This document shows, piece after piece, positions 17,427 through 26,254 of a stretch of DNA of 64,000 nucleotides. The DNA comes from Spirosoma taeanense (lineage in GTDB: Bacteria > Bacteroidota > Bacteroidia > Cytophagales > Spirosomataceae), in NCBI RefSeq assembly GCF_013127955.1, contig NZ_CP053435.1, positions 1,240,001-1,304,000 of the forward strand, in the 5' to 3' direction. Within the stretch, counting starts at the first letter, position 1; every line of letters begins with the position of its first letter. The translations under genes were made by a program, and so were the position numbers. The notes under the pieces were generated by a model. That model was not told where the DNA came from. It saw only the letters and a program-made list of their open reading frames with translations, and searched no databases.

Positions 17427-17972
17427 TTAGACAACCGCGTGGGGGAACACCTCGCGCAGCGGCTTCAACTCCATATCCTTCTCCGATACGATCGGGTTTT
17501 TGATGCCCCAGTCGATATCTAGGTCAGGATCATTCCAGATGATACCCGTTTCAGCAGCTTTGTTATACACGTTGGTGCATTTGTAGCTGAAAATGCTGTC
17601 TTCCAGCGCCACAAAGCCGTGCCCAAACCCTTCGGGAATATAGGCCATGTTTCCGATTTTAGCGTCCAGGAGGAAAGTTTCATATTGCCCGAACGTGGGG
17701 GAGTCTTCGCGCAGATCAACGGCAACGTCAAGTACCTGGCCGGTAATCACCCGAACCAGCTTGCCCTGGGCGAAGGGCTCGTTCTGCATATGCAGACCGC
17801 GCAGAACCCCTTTCACGGAGAAGGACTGATTGTCCTGCACGAACTCCATTGGTAAGCCCAGCGACGCAAAAAGCGGTTTGTTATATGACTCGAAGAAATA
17901 ACCTCGTTCGTCTTGAAATACGCGTGGAATCAGTTCAATCAGGCCGCTAATAGACTTTTGTTGGACTTGCAT
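17427..17972 (-). CDS. rfbC: dTDP-4-dehydrorhamnose 3,5-epimerase
   Basis: RfbC (RmlC) epimerises dTDP-4-keto-6-deoxyglucose at C3 and C5 on the way to dTDP-L-rhamnose for surface polysaccharides. The 181-residue cupin shows 'DERGYFFESYN' at the N-terminus, 'VLRGLHMQ' with the catalytic His, 'GKLVRVITGQVLDVAVDLR', and 'YIPEGFGHGFVALED'. The length is normal. The partner genes rfbA, rfbB and rfbD are not in this window, so the gene is isolated from its pathway. It is convergent to the DJ-1-like gene with only 22 bases between. Confidence 0.95.
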   Translation of the reverse strand: MQVQQKSISGLIELIPRVFQDERGYFFESYNKPLFASLGLPMEFVQDNQSFSVKGVLRGLHMQNEPFAQGKLVRVITGQVLDVAVDLREDSPTFGQYETFLLDAKIGNMAYIPEGFGHGFVALEDSIFSYKCTNVYNKAAETGIIWNDPDLDIDWGIKNPIVSEKDMELKPLREVFPHAVV

Positions 17973-18039
17973 AATGAATCGTCAGAATTAATACAGGCTG
18001 AACTCACGTCACAAACTTACGAAACCGAGGTTGTAGTCG

Positions 18040-18047
18040 TACCTTTG
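18040..18047 (+). promoter_or_regulatory. Bacteroidetes -7 box for pyrF
   Basis: TACCTTTG matches TAnnTTTG exactly and lies 37 bases before the pyrF ATG. A weak TTA sits ~20 bases upstream in the -33 position. Confidence 0.5.
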
Positions 18048-18084
18048 CCAGAACCTATTTATTGAGTGGGTTCTCTTCGCTGGC

Positions 18085-18918
18085 ATGACCTACAACGAAT
18101 TAAGCAATCAGATTTTTCAGAAACAGTCGTATTTATGCGTTGGTCTCGACACCGACCCGCGCAAATTACCCCATCATCTGCTGAGTGAACCGGACCCCGT
18201 TTTTGCCTTCAATCGGGCCATTATCGATGCCACCGCCAACCTGGCCGTAGCCTATAAACCCAACATCGCATTCTATGAAGCGCAGGGGCCGCGCGGCTGG
18301 GAAAGTCTCCAGAAAACACTCGACTATATTCCCGCCGACTGCTTTACGATTGCCGACGCCAAGCGGGGCGACATTGGCAATACGTCGGGCCTGTATGCTC
18401 GCGCCTTCTTCGACCCGACGGCCGCCGGACTGAATTTCGATTCCATCACGGTTGCCCCTTACATGGGCCATGATTCGGTCATGCCGTTCCTGGATTATGC
18501 CGGTAAGTGGGTTATTCTGCTTGCCCTGACCTCAAATCCCGGCAGTGCGGACTTTCAGCGACTGGCAACGGGCGATAAGGAGGAATTATTCGAAGCGGTG
18601 ATTAAGAGGGCCCATACGTGGGCGGGGCCTGACCGGCTAATGTTTGTCGTGGGGGCCACGCAGGCCGACGAGCTGAGCCGTATCCGGGCGTTGGCACCGG
18701 ACAGTTTCCTACTGGTACCGGGCGTAGGCGCACAGGGGGGGAGTCTGGCAGACGTGTCGCGCCGGGGTCTGACGGCAGCCGGAGGGCTACTGGTCAATGC
18801 ATCGCGGAGTATTCTGTATGCCTCAAACGGCACCGACTTCGCCGATCGGGCTCATGACGAAGCGAAAGCCCTGCAAGCCGAAATGGCAGAATATCTGGCC
18901 GTGGGCAATCGGCAGTAA
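18085..18918 (+). CDS. pyrF: Orotidine 5'-phosphate decarboxylase
   Basis: PyrF makes UMP from orotidine monophosphate, the last step of de novo pyrimidine synthesis. The 277-residue protein fits the longer type 2 bacterial form. 'CVGLDTDP' opens the barrel and 'DAKRGDIGNT' (91-100) holds the catalytic Asp-Lys pair with Lys93. 'VGATQADEL' and 'LLVPGVGAQGG' bind the phosphate. It is a single gene with its own -7 box. The next gene is convergent, 49 bases away. Confidence 0.95.
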   Translation: MTYNELSNQIFQKQSYLCVGLDTDPRKLPHHLLSEPDPVFAFNRAIIDATANLAVAYKPNIAFYEAQGPRGWESLQKTLDYIPADCFTIADAKRGDIGNTSGLYARAFFDPTAAGLNFDSITVAPYMGHDSVMPFLDYAGKWVILLALTSNPGSADFQRLATGDKEELFEAVIKRAHTWAGPDRLMFVVGATQADELSRIRALAPDSFLLVPGVGAQGGSLADVSRRGLTAAGGLLVNASRSILYASNGTDFADRAHDEAKALQAEMAEYLAVGNRQ

Positions 18919-18967
18919 ATGATTGTATATTGATAATCACCGCTGCCGACCGTCCGAAGCCCTACGA

Positions 18968-19402
18968 TTAAAACCAGCCTGCACCGGGAATACGGAACGG
19001 CCAGGGAATGGAAGCCAGAATCAGTAAAAGTCCAAGGCCGTAGAAGATACCTACCAACCGCTGTTTCGTTACGGCGTCGGTTGCGCGCTTGGAGCGCGAG
19101 TAGCCAATTGTGATGAGCACGATGGCGATTAACATCCCCGTAATATGTTCGACGGAATAGAATCGGTAGAGTTTTTCGCTCATCATACTGAAATTAACCT
19201 TGGGACTGATGAAGTACAGAATCAGCCCAAGTACTAGTTGCGTGTGAACTGCGATGAGGGTAAACAAATACAGCTTGCGATTGCCATCGGTGTAGCCGCT
19301 GTTGCCCTGCCATTTGCCAATGGCCACAATGACAGACACCAGTAACAGCACCAGAGCAACCCAGCGAAGCCCGGAGTGGGCATGAACTAATCCAGGATAC
19401 AT
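18968..19402 (-). CDS. Small four-helix membrane protein
   Basis: The 144-residue protein has four predicted transmembrane helices with conserved-looking histidines ('MYPGLVHAHSGLRW', 'AVHTQLVLGL', 'SVEHITGML'). The arrangement of His residues in adjacent helices resembles small cytochrome b561-like or heme-binding membrane proteins, but this is an inference from the pattern only. The ATG at 19402 gives a start with 'MYPGLVHAH'; the longer frame to 19450 adds a polar stretch unlike the family. Related proteins are common in Bacteroidota as conserved hypotheticals. Confidence 0.6.
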   Translation of the reverse strand: MYPGLVHAHSGLRWVALVLLLVSVIVAIGKWQGNSGYTDGNRKLYLFTLIAVHTQLVLGLILYFISPKVNFSMMSEKLYRFYSVEHITGMLIAIVLITIGYSRSKRATDAVTKQRLVGIFYGLGLLLILASIPWPFRIPGAGWF

Positions 19403-19493
19403 ACGATTTTCAGCTAAAGAAAACGATTTATTTTGCCCGTAAAGAAACAACCAAATCTGCCAACTTCCGCCGACACCTGGTTGTTTGAACCGT

Positions 19494-19796
19494 ATGATTC
19501 TTTATAACACGACCTATAGCGTTGCTAACGAAGTAGCGCGCGAATGGCTACACTGGATGCGAACCGACCATATACCGGCGCTGCTGGCAACGGGTCTGCC
19601 CATCGGTCACAAGCTGCTGCGGCTCCTTACCGAACTCGATAATGGCGGTACAACCTTCTCGGTGCAACTGGATTTTACGGCAATGGAAGACTATTTCACT
19701 TACCAGAATCTCCACGCAGACGCCATGCAGCAACGCATACAGAATCGATTCGCCAACCAGTTTGTGTCGTTCGATACGCTGCTGGAAGATGCCTGA
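19494..19796 (+). CDS. DUF4286 family protein
   Basis: This 100-residue cytosolic protein begins 'MILYNTTYSVANEVAREWL' and matches the DUF4286 family, a ferredoxin-like alpha/beta fold frequent in Bacteroidota. Function is unknown. The conserved pattern includes 'HWMRTDHIP' and an aromatic-rich C-terminal half. An upstream TTG (19485) is in frame but the ATG at 19494 starts at the conserved strand. It is divergent from the membrane protein gene before it, with 91 bases between. Confidence 0.75.
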   Translation: MILYNTTYSVANEVAREWLHWMRTDHIPALLATGLPIGHKLLRLLTELDNGGTTFSVQLDFTAMEDYFTYQNLHADAMQQRIQNRFANQFVSFDTLLEDA

Positions 19797-19888
19797 TTCC
19801 CTACCGCCGGGTAAATAGATGCGGTCAGGATTGTTCGCTACGTCGCCAGCGCGGATTTTAGCAGATGAATTCTATCCGTAACTAGTGT

Positions 19889-21943
19889 ATGAACGCCCGC
19901 CGGTTTCTGCTGCCGGCGATGGCATGGGTGTCGGGAGGACTGTGGAGTTGGTGCATGCTGATCGCCATTGCTGCCCATGCGCAGCTTTCCGTTTCGTTTC
20001 CCGTTGCACAAACGGTTTTTCAGCGCAACAATACCAATCCAACGCCATGTACCGTAGCAGGTCTGTGCCCGGGCGCAACCGAGCGCGTAGAGGCCCGGTT
20101 GACGGCTCTCCTGGCCGATGGTGGTCCTTCGACCGACTGGCAGACGCTGGACGCCCAGCCGGTATCGGGCCACTTTGCAGGCCAGTTTTCGGCAACGGGT
20201 GGCTGGTATCGGCTTGAGGTGCGCGCCTGGCAGGGCTCAGCCATACTTGCTACAACCCAGGTGCAGCCGGTAGGCATTGGCGAGGTCTTTGCTATTGCCG
20301 GGCAGTCGAACGGGCAGGGCGTCCGGGATCGGGATGCCGCCAACCCGGCTGATGGACGGGTTATCTGCGTTCCGCATTTCAATCTGACAGATACGCTGCG
20401 CCTACCGCTGCCGGGCCTGTCGGCTCCCGTATCCGCCACTGGTGTGGTGGGGCCGCGTGGACTCACAAGCTGGTGCTGGGGGCGCCTGGGCGACCGGCTG
20501 GCGGCTCGTCTGCACGTACCGGTACTGTTCTATAATGCCGCCTGGTCGGGCACGGCCGTTCGCAACTGGCGGGAAAGCATTACCCTCGATAGTACCGCTA
20601 CGGCTTACGGCGATTATTTTCGGCCTGGCATGCCCTACGGGAATCTCAAACGTATCGTGCAGGATTACGTCCCGCTGACCGGTCTGAGGGCTATTCTATG
20701 GCATCAGGGCGAAACCGAGTTTTATGACACCGACCCATCGGCGGCTTCTTACGTAACGGACCTGCAGGCCGTCATCAGCCGAAGCCGGCAGGATGCTGAC
20801 TTTAATCTGCCGTGGGTCGTGGCGCGGGCGTCGATGGACAATAATCTGTTCTTCAATTACGGCATGACGCATTACGATCCGGTTATTTCGGCCCAGAACC
20901 GGGTCGTGCAGGAAACGCCGAATGTGTTCTATGGTCCCGATACCGACGTAATTCAGATGCCCCGCACGGATGGCGTGCATTTATCCGGCGAAGCGCTCAT
21001 TCAGACGGGCGATGCCTGGAACGATTTGCTGACCGACGATTTCTTTCTTCAGACTCAGCCGCGTTTACCCGGTGCCGTTGCGCTGACGGACCTGAGCCTT
21101 CGGATGCAAACGAACACGCCCACGCCGTCGGTGAACCAGCCCATGGGCATAACCCTGACCATCCGCAACGATGGGCTGCAGCCCGCTACGAACGTCCGGC
21201 TTCGGTGCGATCTGCCGCAGCCGCTTACGTTTGTGACCGGTTCGGGCGTTACGCACCAGCGAGGGCTGGTGCTGGCAACTCTGCCGAGTGTAGCTCCGGG
21301 TGTTCCTGTATCGCTTACGTTTACGGTACAACCCGGCCGCGCCGGAATCTATCAGCCCGTTGCGGAAATCGTCCGGGCCGATCAGCTTGACACGGACTCG
21401 CGGCCCAACACCAGCTTTGGCGACGGACAGGATGATGTGGCCCGAATCCGTTTCCGAACGCGCGTGACTGACACGATACGTTTCGAAGTGCCGGTTTCGG
21501 TCAATGCCGATCCGTTGCCGGAGGTAACTTCTGCTCAGCCGCCGACGGAGCCGGACAAGGCCGATCTGAGTTTACAGATGAGTCTCAATCAAGGTTACGG
21601 TCGGGTAGGGCAGGTGGTATCCGTGAGCGTAACCGTTACGAATCGGGGTGGGCGCGCGGTTTCAACTGCTCAGGTGGGTTGCCTGTTGCCTGGAAATCTG
21701 ACATTTCTAGATAGCCCTACGATGAGTCTGTCTGGTAATACCGTGCGAGGAACCGCTGGCGATGTAGACGTTGGTGCGTCGGCTACCCTGTTCTTTCGGG
21801 CAACAATTACCAAACAGGGCTCTGCCATACTCCGGGCGCAGATTGAAGCCTCTACCGGAACAGACCCGGACTCAACACCGGATAATGGGTTCAACAATGG
21901 CGAAGACGATACGGTACAGGTAACGATGCGAGTAAGACCGTAA
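19889..21943 (+). CDS. Secreted SGNH (sialate O-acetylesterase-like) protein with DUF11 repeats
   Basis: The 684-residue protein has a signal peptide (hydrophobic to 'IAAHAQ', ~32), a short beta-rich N-terminal module with 'FPVAQTVFQRN', then an SGNH hydrolase domain (~130-390). 'IAGQSNGQG' (136-144) carries the likely catalytic Ser, 'LWHQGETEF' is the family block with Gln/Gly/Glu, and 'TDGVHLSGEAL' has the Asp and His of the triad. This fold is found in sialate O-acetylesterases and acetylxylan esterases. Two DUF11-type Ig-like repeats follow, each ending in an acidic Asp-rich loop ('GDGQDDVARI', 'NGEDDTVQV'), possibly calcium binding. No type IX sorting domain is visible. Paralogues lie at 27533 and 30661. 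Confidence 0.8.
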   Translation: MNARRFLLPAMAWVSGGLWSWCMLIAIAAHAQLSVSFPVAQTVFQRNNTNPTPCTVAGLCPGATERVEARLTALLADGGPSTDWQTLDAQPVSGHFAGQFSATGGWYRLEVRAWQGSAILATTQVQPVGIGEVFAIAGQSNGQGVRDRDAANPADGRVICVPHFNLTDTLRLPLPGLSAPVSATGVVGPRGLTSWCWGRLGDRLAARLHVPVLFYNAAWSGTAVRNWRESITLDSTATAYGDYFRPGMPYGNLKRIVQDYVPLTGLRAILWHQGETEFYDTDPSAASYVTDLQAVISRSRQDADFNLPWVVARASMDNNLFFNYGMTHYDPVISAQNRVVQETPNVFYGPDTDVIQMPRTDGVHLSGEALIQTGDAWNDLLTDDFFLQTQPRLPGAVALTDLSLRMQTNTPTPSVNQPMGITLTIRNDGLQPATNVRLRCDLPQPLTFVTGSGVTHQRGLVLATLPSVAPGVPVSLTFTVQPGRAGIYQPVAEIVRADQLDTDSRPNTSFGDGQDDVARIRFRTRVTDTIRFEVPVSVNADPLPEVTSAQPPTEPDKADLSLQMSLNQGYGRVGQVVSVSVTVTNRGGRAVSTAQVGCLLPGNLTFLDSPTMSLSGNTVRGTAGDVDVGASATLFFRATITKQGSAILRAQIEASTGTDPDSTPDNGFNNGEDDTVQVTMRVRP

Positions 21944-21954
21944 AGCGAAATCCC

Positions 21955-22686
21955 TCAGTGACCAAAAAACATAATGTGCTGCTGGGGTAACCGATCATCG
22001 TTTTTCAACAGACGTAAACCAACCGCTTTCATTTCTTTGGTGGCCTGCGTTACACTCAGTTTGTGGAGTTCTTTGATGGGTACGTTCGGGTCCTCGGCGC
22101 GGTACTCGACCAGAACAATCCGGCCATCCGGTTTCAGGGCCTTGGCAATGTGCTGCATCATCTCACGCGGATAGGAAAATTCATGGTAAGCGTCGATCAG
22201 AATCGCCAGGTCAATAGACCCGGCTGGCAGCTTTGGGTCAGATTCAGTACCCAGCACGGGCTGAACATTAGCGGTCTTATGCTTTGTTTTTCCGGCATTA
22301 AGATACTCGATCATTTCGGGCTGAATATCAACGGCCAATACCTGGCCTTTTGAGACCTTGGGTGCCAACAGAAACGTAAAGAACCCTGTTCCGGCGCCAA
22401 TGTCGGTCACCACATCAGTAGGTTTTAAATTGAGGGCTTTCAGCAGCAGATCGGTGCGTTCTTCGCGCTCCCGTTCGGGTCGTTCGAGCCATGACGCGCC
22501 GAGGTGCCCCATAACCTGTGCGATTTCGCGGCCCATGTATAGCTTGCCGGTGCCGTCGCGGGTAGCGTCTTTATACTGGTAATAGCCGGTAGTATCGAAA
22601 GTTGCCTGCGCGGGCGATTGCTGTTGGGAAGAGCTCCGACCGCAGGCCAGCAGCGAGGTAAAGAGCAGAATGCAAAGGCGATGCAT
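21955..22686 (-). CDS. Exported class I SAM methyltransferase-like lipoprotein
   Basis: The 243-residue protein starts with a lipoprotein signal ('MHRLCILLFTSLLAC', lipidated Cys at ~15) and then a complete Rossmann methyltransferase core. 'VTDIGAGTGFFTFLL' is motif I for S-adenosylmethionine, 'VLAVDIQPEMIEYL' is motif II, and 'LAILIDAYHEFSYP' and 'GRIVLVEYR' are later motifs. A methyltransferase outside the cytosol is odd because SAM is made inside the cell, yet this arrangement recurs in Proteobacteria and Bacteroidota. The start at 22686 gives the clean signal; an earlier ATG (22767) would precede it with a polar tail. It is divergent from the YvlD-like gene. Confidence 0.75.
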   Translation of the reverse strand: MHRLCILLFTSLLACGRSSSQQQSPAQATFDTTGYYQYKDATRDGTGKLYMGREIAQVMGHLGASWLERPEREREERTDLLLKALNLKPTDVVTDIGAGTGFFTFLLAPKVSKGQVLAVDIQPEMIEYLNAGKTKHKTANVQPVLGTESDPKLPAGSIDLAILIDAYHEFSYPREMMQHIAKALKPDGRIVLVEYRAEDPNVPIKELHKLSVTQATKEMKAVGLRLLKNDDRLPQQHIMFFGH

Positions 22687-22765
22687 ACGTTGATTGTTAG
22701 TTCTATCCATAAACCATCCTGGGTCGAAACAGTTGTTGAAGGGAATCAACTCTGTCTGTTCTCCC

Positions 22766-23164
22766 ATGAACCTTATTCTTCATTTACTTCTGGATGCCGC
22801 CGTAATCTTCGGTTTGGCGTACATCATGCCCCAGGTTGACGTGAAAAGCTTTGGAACGGCGCTGCTGATTGCCGTGCTGCTGGGCCTGCTCAACTTCTTT
22901 GTAGGCTGGATTATCCGCTTCCCGCTAAACCTGGTTACGTTCTTTTTGCTGACCGGTCTGATCCGAATCCTGGTGACCGCTATTCTTCTGAAACTGATTG
23001 ACCGTTTCATGGATAGCTTTACCATTGTTGGCTTCTGGCCTGCGCTGGTTATTGCTATTGCCGTGGCCGTAGCAGGTACGCTGATTGACCGCTCGGCGCC
23101 AAGCAAACGCATGGTCGAGTCTGGTTACGTAACGGCGGTTCCGGTGCTGGACAGGCTGCAATAG
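22766..23164 (+). CDS. Phage holin family 4 / YvlD-like membrane protein
   Basis: The 132-residue protein has four predicted transmembrane helices. 'MNLILHLLLDAAVIFGLAYI' at the start and 'FVGWIIRFPLNLVTFFLL' in the third segment match the YvlD/DUF360 family, which is labelled 'holin family 4' although it has no lysis role here. In Gram-positives YvlD acts in envelope-stress responses; a role in this organism is unknown. The ATG at 22766 is used because the longer frame adds an unlikely polar leader. A terminator follows. Confidence 0.8.
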   Translation: MNLILHLLLDAAVIFGLAYIMPQVDVKSFGTALLIAVLLGLLNFFVGWIIRFPLNLVTFFLLTGLIRILVTAILLKLIDRFMDSFTIVGFWPALVIAIAVAVAGTLIDRSAPSKRMVESGYVTAVPVLDRLQ

Positions 23165-23176
23165 ACCCATCGACTA

Positions 23177-23212
23177 AAACAAAAAGGACGGTCCAGGCCG
23201 TCCTTTTTGTTT
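23177..23212. terminator. Bidirectional terminator after the YvlD-like gene
   Basis: Fifteen-base arms (23177-23191 and 23198-23212) pair exactly around a six-base loop, with A- and T-runs on the flanks. It also serves the convergent peptidase gene. Confidence 0.88.
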
Positions 23213-23238
23213 GCAATACGTTTTATGTCTGGTGGCAA

Positions 23239-23925
23239 TTAATCACTCCGGCGGCCACCCATCAGGATGCTGGCGTAATAGAGCAGGGTAGCCAGCGAAC
23301 CTAGAGCTGCAACGACGTAGGTCATGGCCGCCCACCAGAGAGCATCCTTGGCGTAACCGTATTCCCGTTGATTCACGACGCCATTATTCTGAACCCAGGC
23401 CAACGCCCGACGGCTTGCGTCGAACTCAACCGGCAGCGTAATGAAGCTGAACAGGGTCGTCAGGGCAAACAGACCCACCCCGATAGCCAGTGGGATAGGC
23501 GTGGTCTGCAGCAGCAGAATCCCGGCCAGGATCACCCATTGCAGGTACCGCGAAGACACCGACAGAGCCGGCACCAGGGCCGAACGAAGCCGAAGGGGAC
23601 CGTAGGCTACTTTGTGCTGTACGGCGTGACCACATTCATGGGCTGCGACGGCCGCAGCCGCTACGCTCCGACCGTAATACACATCGGCACTCAGATTAAC
23701 GGTCTTTTCCTGTGGATTATAGTGGTCGGTCAGCATACCTTCAACCGACAGGACACGCACATCGTAGATGCCGTTCTCGTTCAGCATCCGCTGGGCAACT
23801 TCTGCACCGCTAAGGTTGTTACTCAGGCCAACCTGAGAATACTCATTGAACTTACTCCTCAGCCGCCAGCTCACAAATGCGCTCAGGCCGAAGATGATAA
23901 TCATTAATAAGAAGGGTGATATCAT
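23239..23925 (-). CDS. Zinc metallopeptidase, YugP family
   Basis: The 228-residue inner-membrane protein has an N-terminal helix, a soluble segment with 'AAHECGHAVQH' (HExxH at 96-100, the zinc site), and two to three further helices. The family (Pfam neutral zinc metallopeptidase, YugP type) is widespread in bacteria; its substrates are unknown. 'VNLSADVYYGRSVAAAAVAAH' leading to the motif and 'VEFDASRRAL' with a third ligand Glu/Asp are typical. It is the last of a minus-strand run with rfaE2, the UPF0104 protein and panD; gaps between these genes are 15-142 bases. Confidence 0.85.
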   Translation of the reverse strand: MISPFLLMIIIFGLSAFVSWRLRSKFNEYSQVGLSNNLSGAEVAQRMLNENGIYDVRVLSVEGMLTDHYNPQEKTVNLSADVYYGRSVAAAAVAAHECGHAVQHKVAYGPLRLRSALVPALSVSSRYLQWVILAGILLLQTTPIPLAIGVGLFALTTLFSFITLPVEFDASRRALAWVQNNGVVNQREYGYAKDALWWAAMTYVVAALGSLATLLYYASILMGGRRSD

Positions 23926-24067
23926 GGTCAGTTAGTCAGGTTTGATGTTTTTTCAGACCGGCAACTTATCTGCCCGTCTCTTAGTAAACAACAGATTCGG
24001 TGAAAAAGTCTCCCGAAAATTGAACCGCTTATCAAGTCCCCGGCCCGTTCGGCCGGTCTTAAGTCCA

Positions 24068-24547
24068 TCAAAAACTCTGTTTAATCCGCTCGATCAGGGC
24101 GGTTGTAGAGTAGCCGGGCACTAAGGCGACCGTTTCGACGCGGCCACCCCGCGCCAGCACAAAATCGGCCCCGACGATGGTGGCAATGGAATAATCGTTG
24201 CCTTTCACCAGAATGTCCGGTCGAACGGCCTCGATCAGTTCGAGCGGAGTCGGTTCATCAAAGAGCGTCACTAGGTCGATGAATTCCAGGGCCGCCATCA
24301 GCCGGGCGCGGGCATATTCATTAACAACCGGGCGAAGTGGCCCTTTAATGCGGCTCACCGAAGCATCGGTGTTGAGCCCAAGAATCAGGCGCTGGCCCAG
24401 GCTGCGGGCTTTTTCGAGGTAGTCAATATGGCCAAGATGCACAATGTCGAAGCAGCCGTTGGTAAAAACGATCTGCTCACCGTTGGTCCGCCACACGTCG
24501 GCCTGCTGGATAGCCTGTTCGCGGGTAAGAATTTTGGATTCCGTCAT
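24068..24547 (-). CDS. rfaE2: D-glycero-beta-D-manno-heptose 1-phosphate adenylyltransferase domain protein
   Basis: This 159-residue protein is the C-terminal (cytidylyltransferase-fold) half of HldE made as a separate gene. It activates heptose-1-phosphate with ATP to ADP-heptose for lipopolysaccharide core. 'VFTNGCFDIVHLGHIDYLEK' covers the nucleotide-binding HxGH motif (37-40), and 'PLVNEYARARLM'-like and 'LVKGNDYS' segments follow. The length fits the stand-alone RfaE2 form. The kinase half, hldE1, is not in the window. It lies 15 bases after the UPF0104 protein gene on the same strand. Confidence 0.9.
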   Translation of the reverse strand: MTESKILTREQAIQQADVWRTNGEQIVFTNGCFDIVHLGHIDYLEKARSLGQRLILGLNTDASVSRIKGPLRPVVNEYARARLMAALEFIDLVTLFDEPTPLELIEAVRPDILVKGNDYSIATIVGADFVLARGGRVETVALVPGYSTTALIERIKQSF

Positions 24548-24562
24548 GGGTAATAAACTCGA

Positions 24563-25615
24563 TTACTGCTGCAGTTTAATGGCATCCGGATCAGTCAGGA
24601 CATCGTCGGCGGTAGAGATTTTATTCCGTTTCAGCAGCACGACCAGCAGACTCAGGACGCCCAGCACAATAATCATCAGCGTCGATACGCCGTGGATGAA
24701 CGTCGCCAGGACCTGACCATCCTGGCTGGTGAGGCTATATAGCAGCGCCACCTGACCCACCAGCAGATGAAACGAGCCGATACCACCGGGCGTCGGTGCG
24801 GCCATCCCCAGCGACCCCACCACAAGAATCGTCAGCCCCGCCAGCGGACCGAGACCGGCCGTTGCAGGCATGGAGAAGAACAGTACGTAGGACATCAGGA
24901 AATACATCGTCCAGATGAGCAGCGTATAAAATACAAACGCCCCCGGCCGCCTGAGCTTCCGCACGCTTAAGAGGCCGGCAACCAGACCGCTGAGAAACCC
25001 GCTGACCTTCTGATAGAGGGGATGGCGGCCCAGAGCCTCCCGGTAGCGATTGTACAGGAACCAGGCCAGAAGTCCCACGCCCAGCAGGACGGCACCCACG
25101 AACAGCAACACCCCCGATCCGCTCGATCCCTTCGGTAACTTGCCGCCCAGAAACTCGACGAAGAACTGGCTCAGCCGGTCAAATTCCAGCACGAACGTAG
25201 CCGCCAGCAGCAGCAACAGCATCAGCACATCGAACAGCCGCTCGGCTACTACCGTGCCGAAACTTACGTTGACCGGTACCCCCGACAGTCGGTAGAGCGT
25301 ACCGCAGCGGGCAACTTCTCCGGCGCGGGGCAGGGCCAGGTTGGCGAGATATCCGGTCAGTACGCTCACGGTTGCGTCGAGCGACGTAGGGCGCTGCGGT
25401 ACGACCGGCTCCAGCAGAAGCCGCCAGCGCTGAGCCCGGCTCCAGTGGGCCACGATGGTCATCACCGCCGACAGCAGAACCCAGCGGTAATCGGCCGCGC
25501 TGATCTTACGCCAGAGGTCGGCCGCGTCGAGGTGACTCTGCTGAAACGTAAACCAAAGCAGTCCTCCGGCAATCGCCAGCGAAATGAGGTATTTGAGAAT
25601 GTTTTTGACGTTCAT
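24563..25615 (-). CDS. Lysylphosphatidylglycerol synthase-type flippase domain protein (UPF0104)
   Basis: The ~350-residue polytopic membrane protein has eight or so predicted helices and matches the AglD/UPF0104 family, the membrane part of MprF-type lysyl-PG synthases without the soluble catalytic domain. 'LPRAGEVARCGTLYRLSG' and 'TPGGIGSFHLLVG' are diagnostic loops. Members of this group move or support lipid-linked precursors; the substrate here is unknown. The ATG at 25615 gives a good N-terminal helix; an upstream ATG at 25642 adds nine residues. It sits between panD and rfaE2, consistent with an envelope role. Confidence 0.8.
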   Translation of the reverse strand: MNVKNILKYLISLAIAGGLLWFTFQQSHLDAADLWRKISAADYRWVLLSAVMTIVAHWSRAQRWRLLLEPVVPQRPTSLDATVSVLTGYLANLALPRAGEVARCGTLYRLSGVPVNVSFGTVVAERLFDVLMLLLLLAATFVLEFDRLSQFFVEFLGGKLPKGSSGSGVLLFVGAVLLGVGLLAWFLYNRYREALGRHPLYQKVSGFLSGLVAGLLSVRKLRRPGAFVFYTLLIWTMYFLMSYVLFFSMPATAGLGPLAGLTILVVGSLGMAAPTPGGIGSFHLLVGQVALLYSLTSQDGQVLATFIHGVSTLMIIVLGVLSLLVVLLKRNKISTADDVLTDPDAIKLQQ

Positions 25616-25743
25616 ACGAAGTTGGAGAAGCGAATTGCGCACCCAGAATGGCCCGGAGCCATCAGGCCGGATTAGCGACTTATAAAAAACTCCGCCACAA
25701 AGTAACGGAGTTTCGTGAGATGGTTGCCAAAGGTTAATGACGA

Positions 25744-26097
25744 TCAGACCGTCACCAGTCGGTTATTGTCATCCGGGAAAACAACGGTAGGCTTATGCGT
25801 TCGGGCTTCTTCCTGCGTCATCATGCCGTAGGCAATGATAATGATGATATCGCCAACCTGCGCCCGGCGGGCTGCTGCCCCGTTGAGACAGATAACCCCT
25901 GAGCCGCGTTCGCCTTTGATGACGTAGGTAATGAGCCGTTCGCCATTGTTGTTATTGACGATATGGACCTGTTCGTTCTCAAGCAGCCCGGCCGCATCCA
26001 TCAGGTCTTCGTCAATGGTGATGCTGCCGACGTAGTTCAGTTCGGCCTGCGTGACTTTTACGCGATGGAGTTTTGATTTTAATACGTTGACAAACAT
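25744..26097 (-). CDS. panD: Aspartate 1-decarboxylase
   Basis: PanD decarboxylates aspartate to beta-alanine for pantothenate and coenzyme A. The 117-residue proenzyme begins '[16 protein letters not shown]' and self-cleaves at Gly24-Ser25 in 'YVGSITIDE', making a pyruvoyl group. '[17 protein letters not shown]' and '[16 protein letters not shown]' are strands of the double-psi barrel. The start at 26097 matches the family; the longer frame to 26169 has no family sequence. A TACCTTTG box lies ~70 bases upstream. Confidence 0.95.
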   Translation of the reverse strand: MFVNVLKSKLHRVKVTQAELNYVGSITIDEDLMDAAGLLENEQVHIVNNNNGERLITYVIKGERGSGVICLNGAAARRAQVGDIIIIIAYGMMTQEEARTHKPTVVFPDDNNRLVTV

Positions 26098-26166
26098 AGT
26101 TGGTTTGGTGGTACTCCGCGTCAATCCAAAACAGACACGATGAGTTAGGGAGCGTCTGGAGCGCGG

Positions 26167-26197
26167 CAAAGGTACACTCTTTCCCCGCGCCTACCAA
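26167..26197 (-). promoter_or_regulatory. Bacteroidetes promoter for panD
   Basis: On the minus strand TTG (26197-26195) is followed after 20 bases by TACCTTTG (26174-26167), a full TAnnTTTG match. It lies between the MoeB-like gene and panD, so panD and later genes can be transcribed separately. Confidence 0.5.
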
Positions 26198-26254
26198 CGA
26201 TCGTCCCGAAAACAGCCCCGGCCAATGGTTGGTTCCGCTTGCCTAACTGCCTGA

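Noticed and set aside
22766..23164. True phage holin
   Set aside because: The family name is misleading. No phage genes are nearby and the sequence matches the YvlD group.
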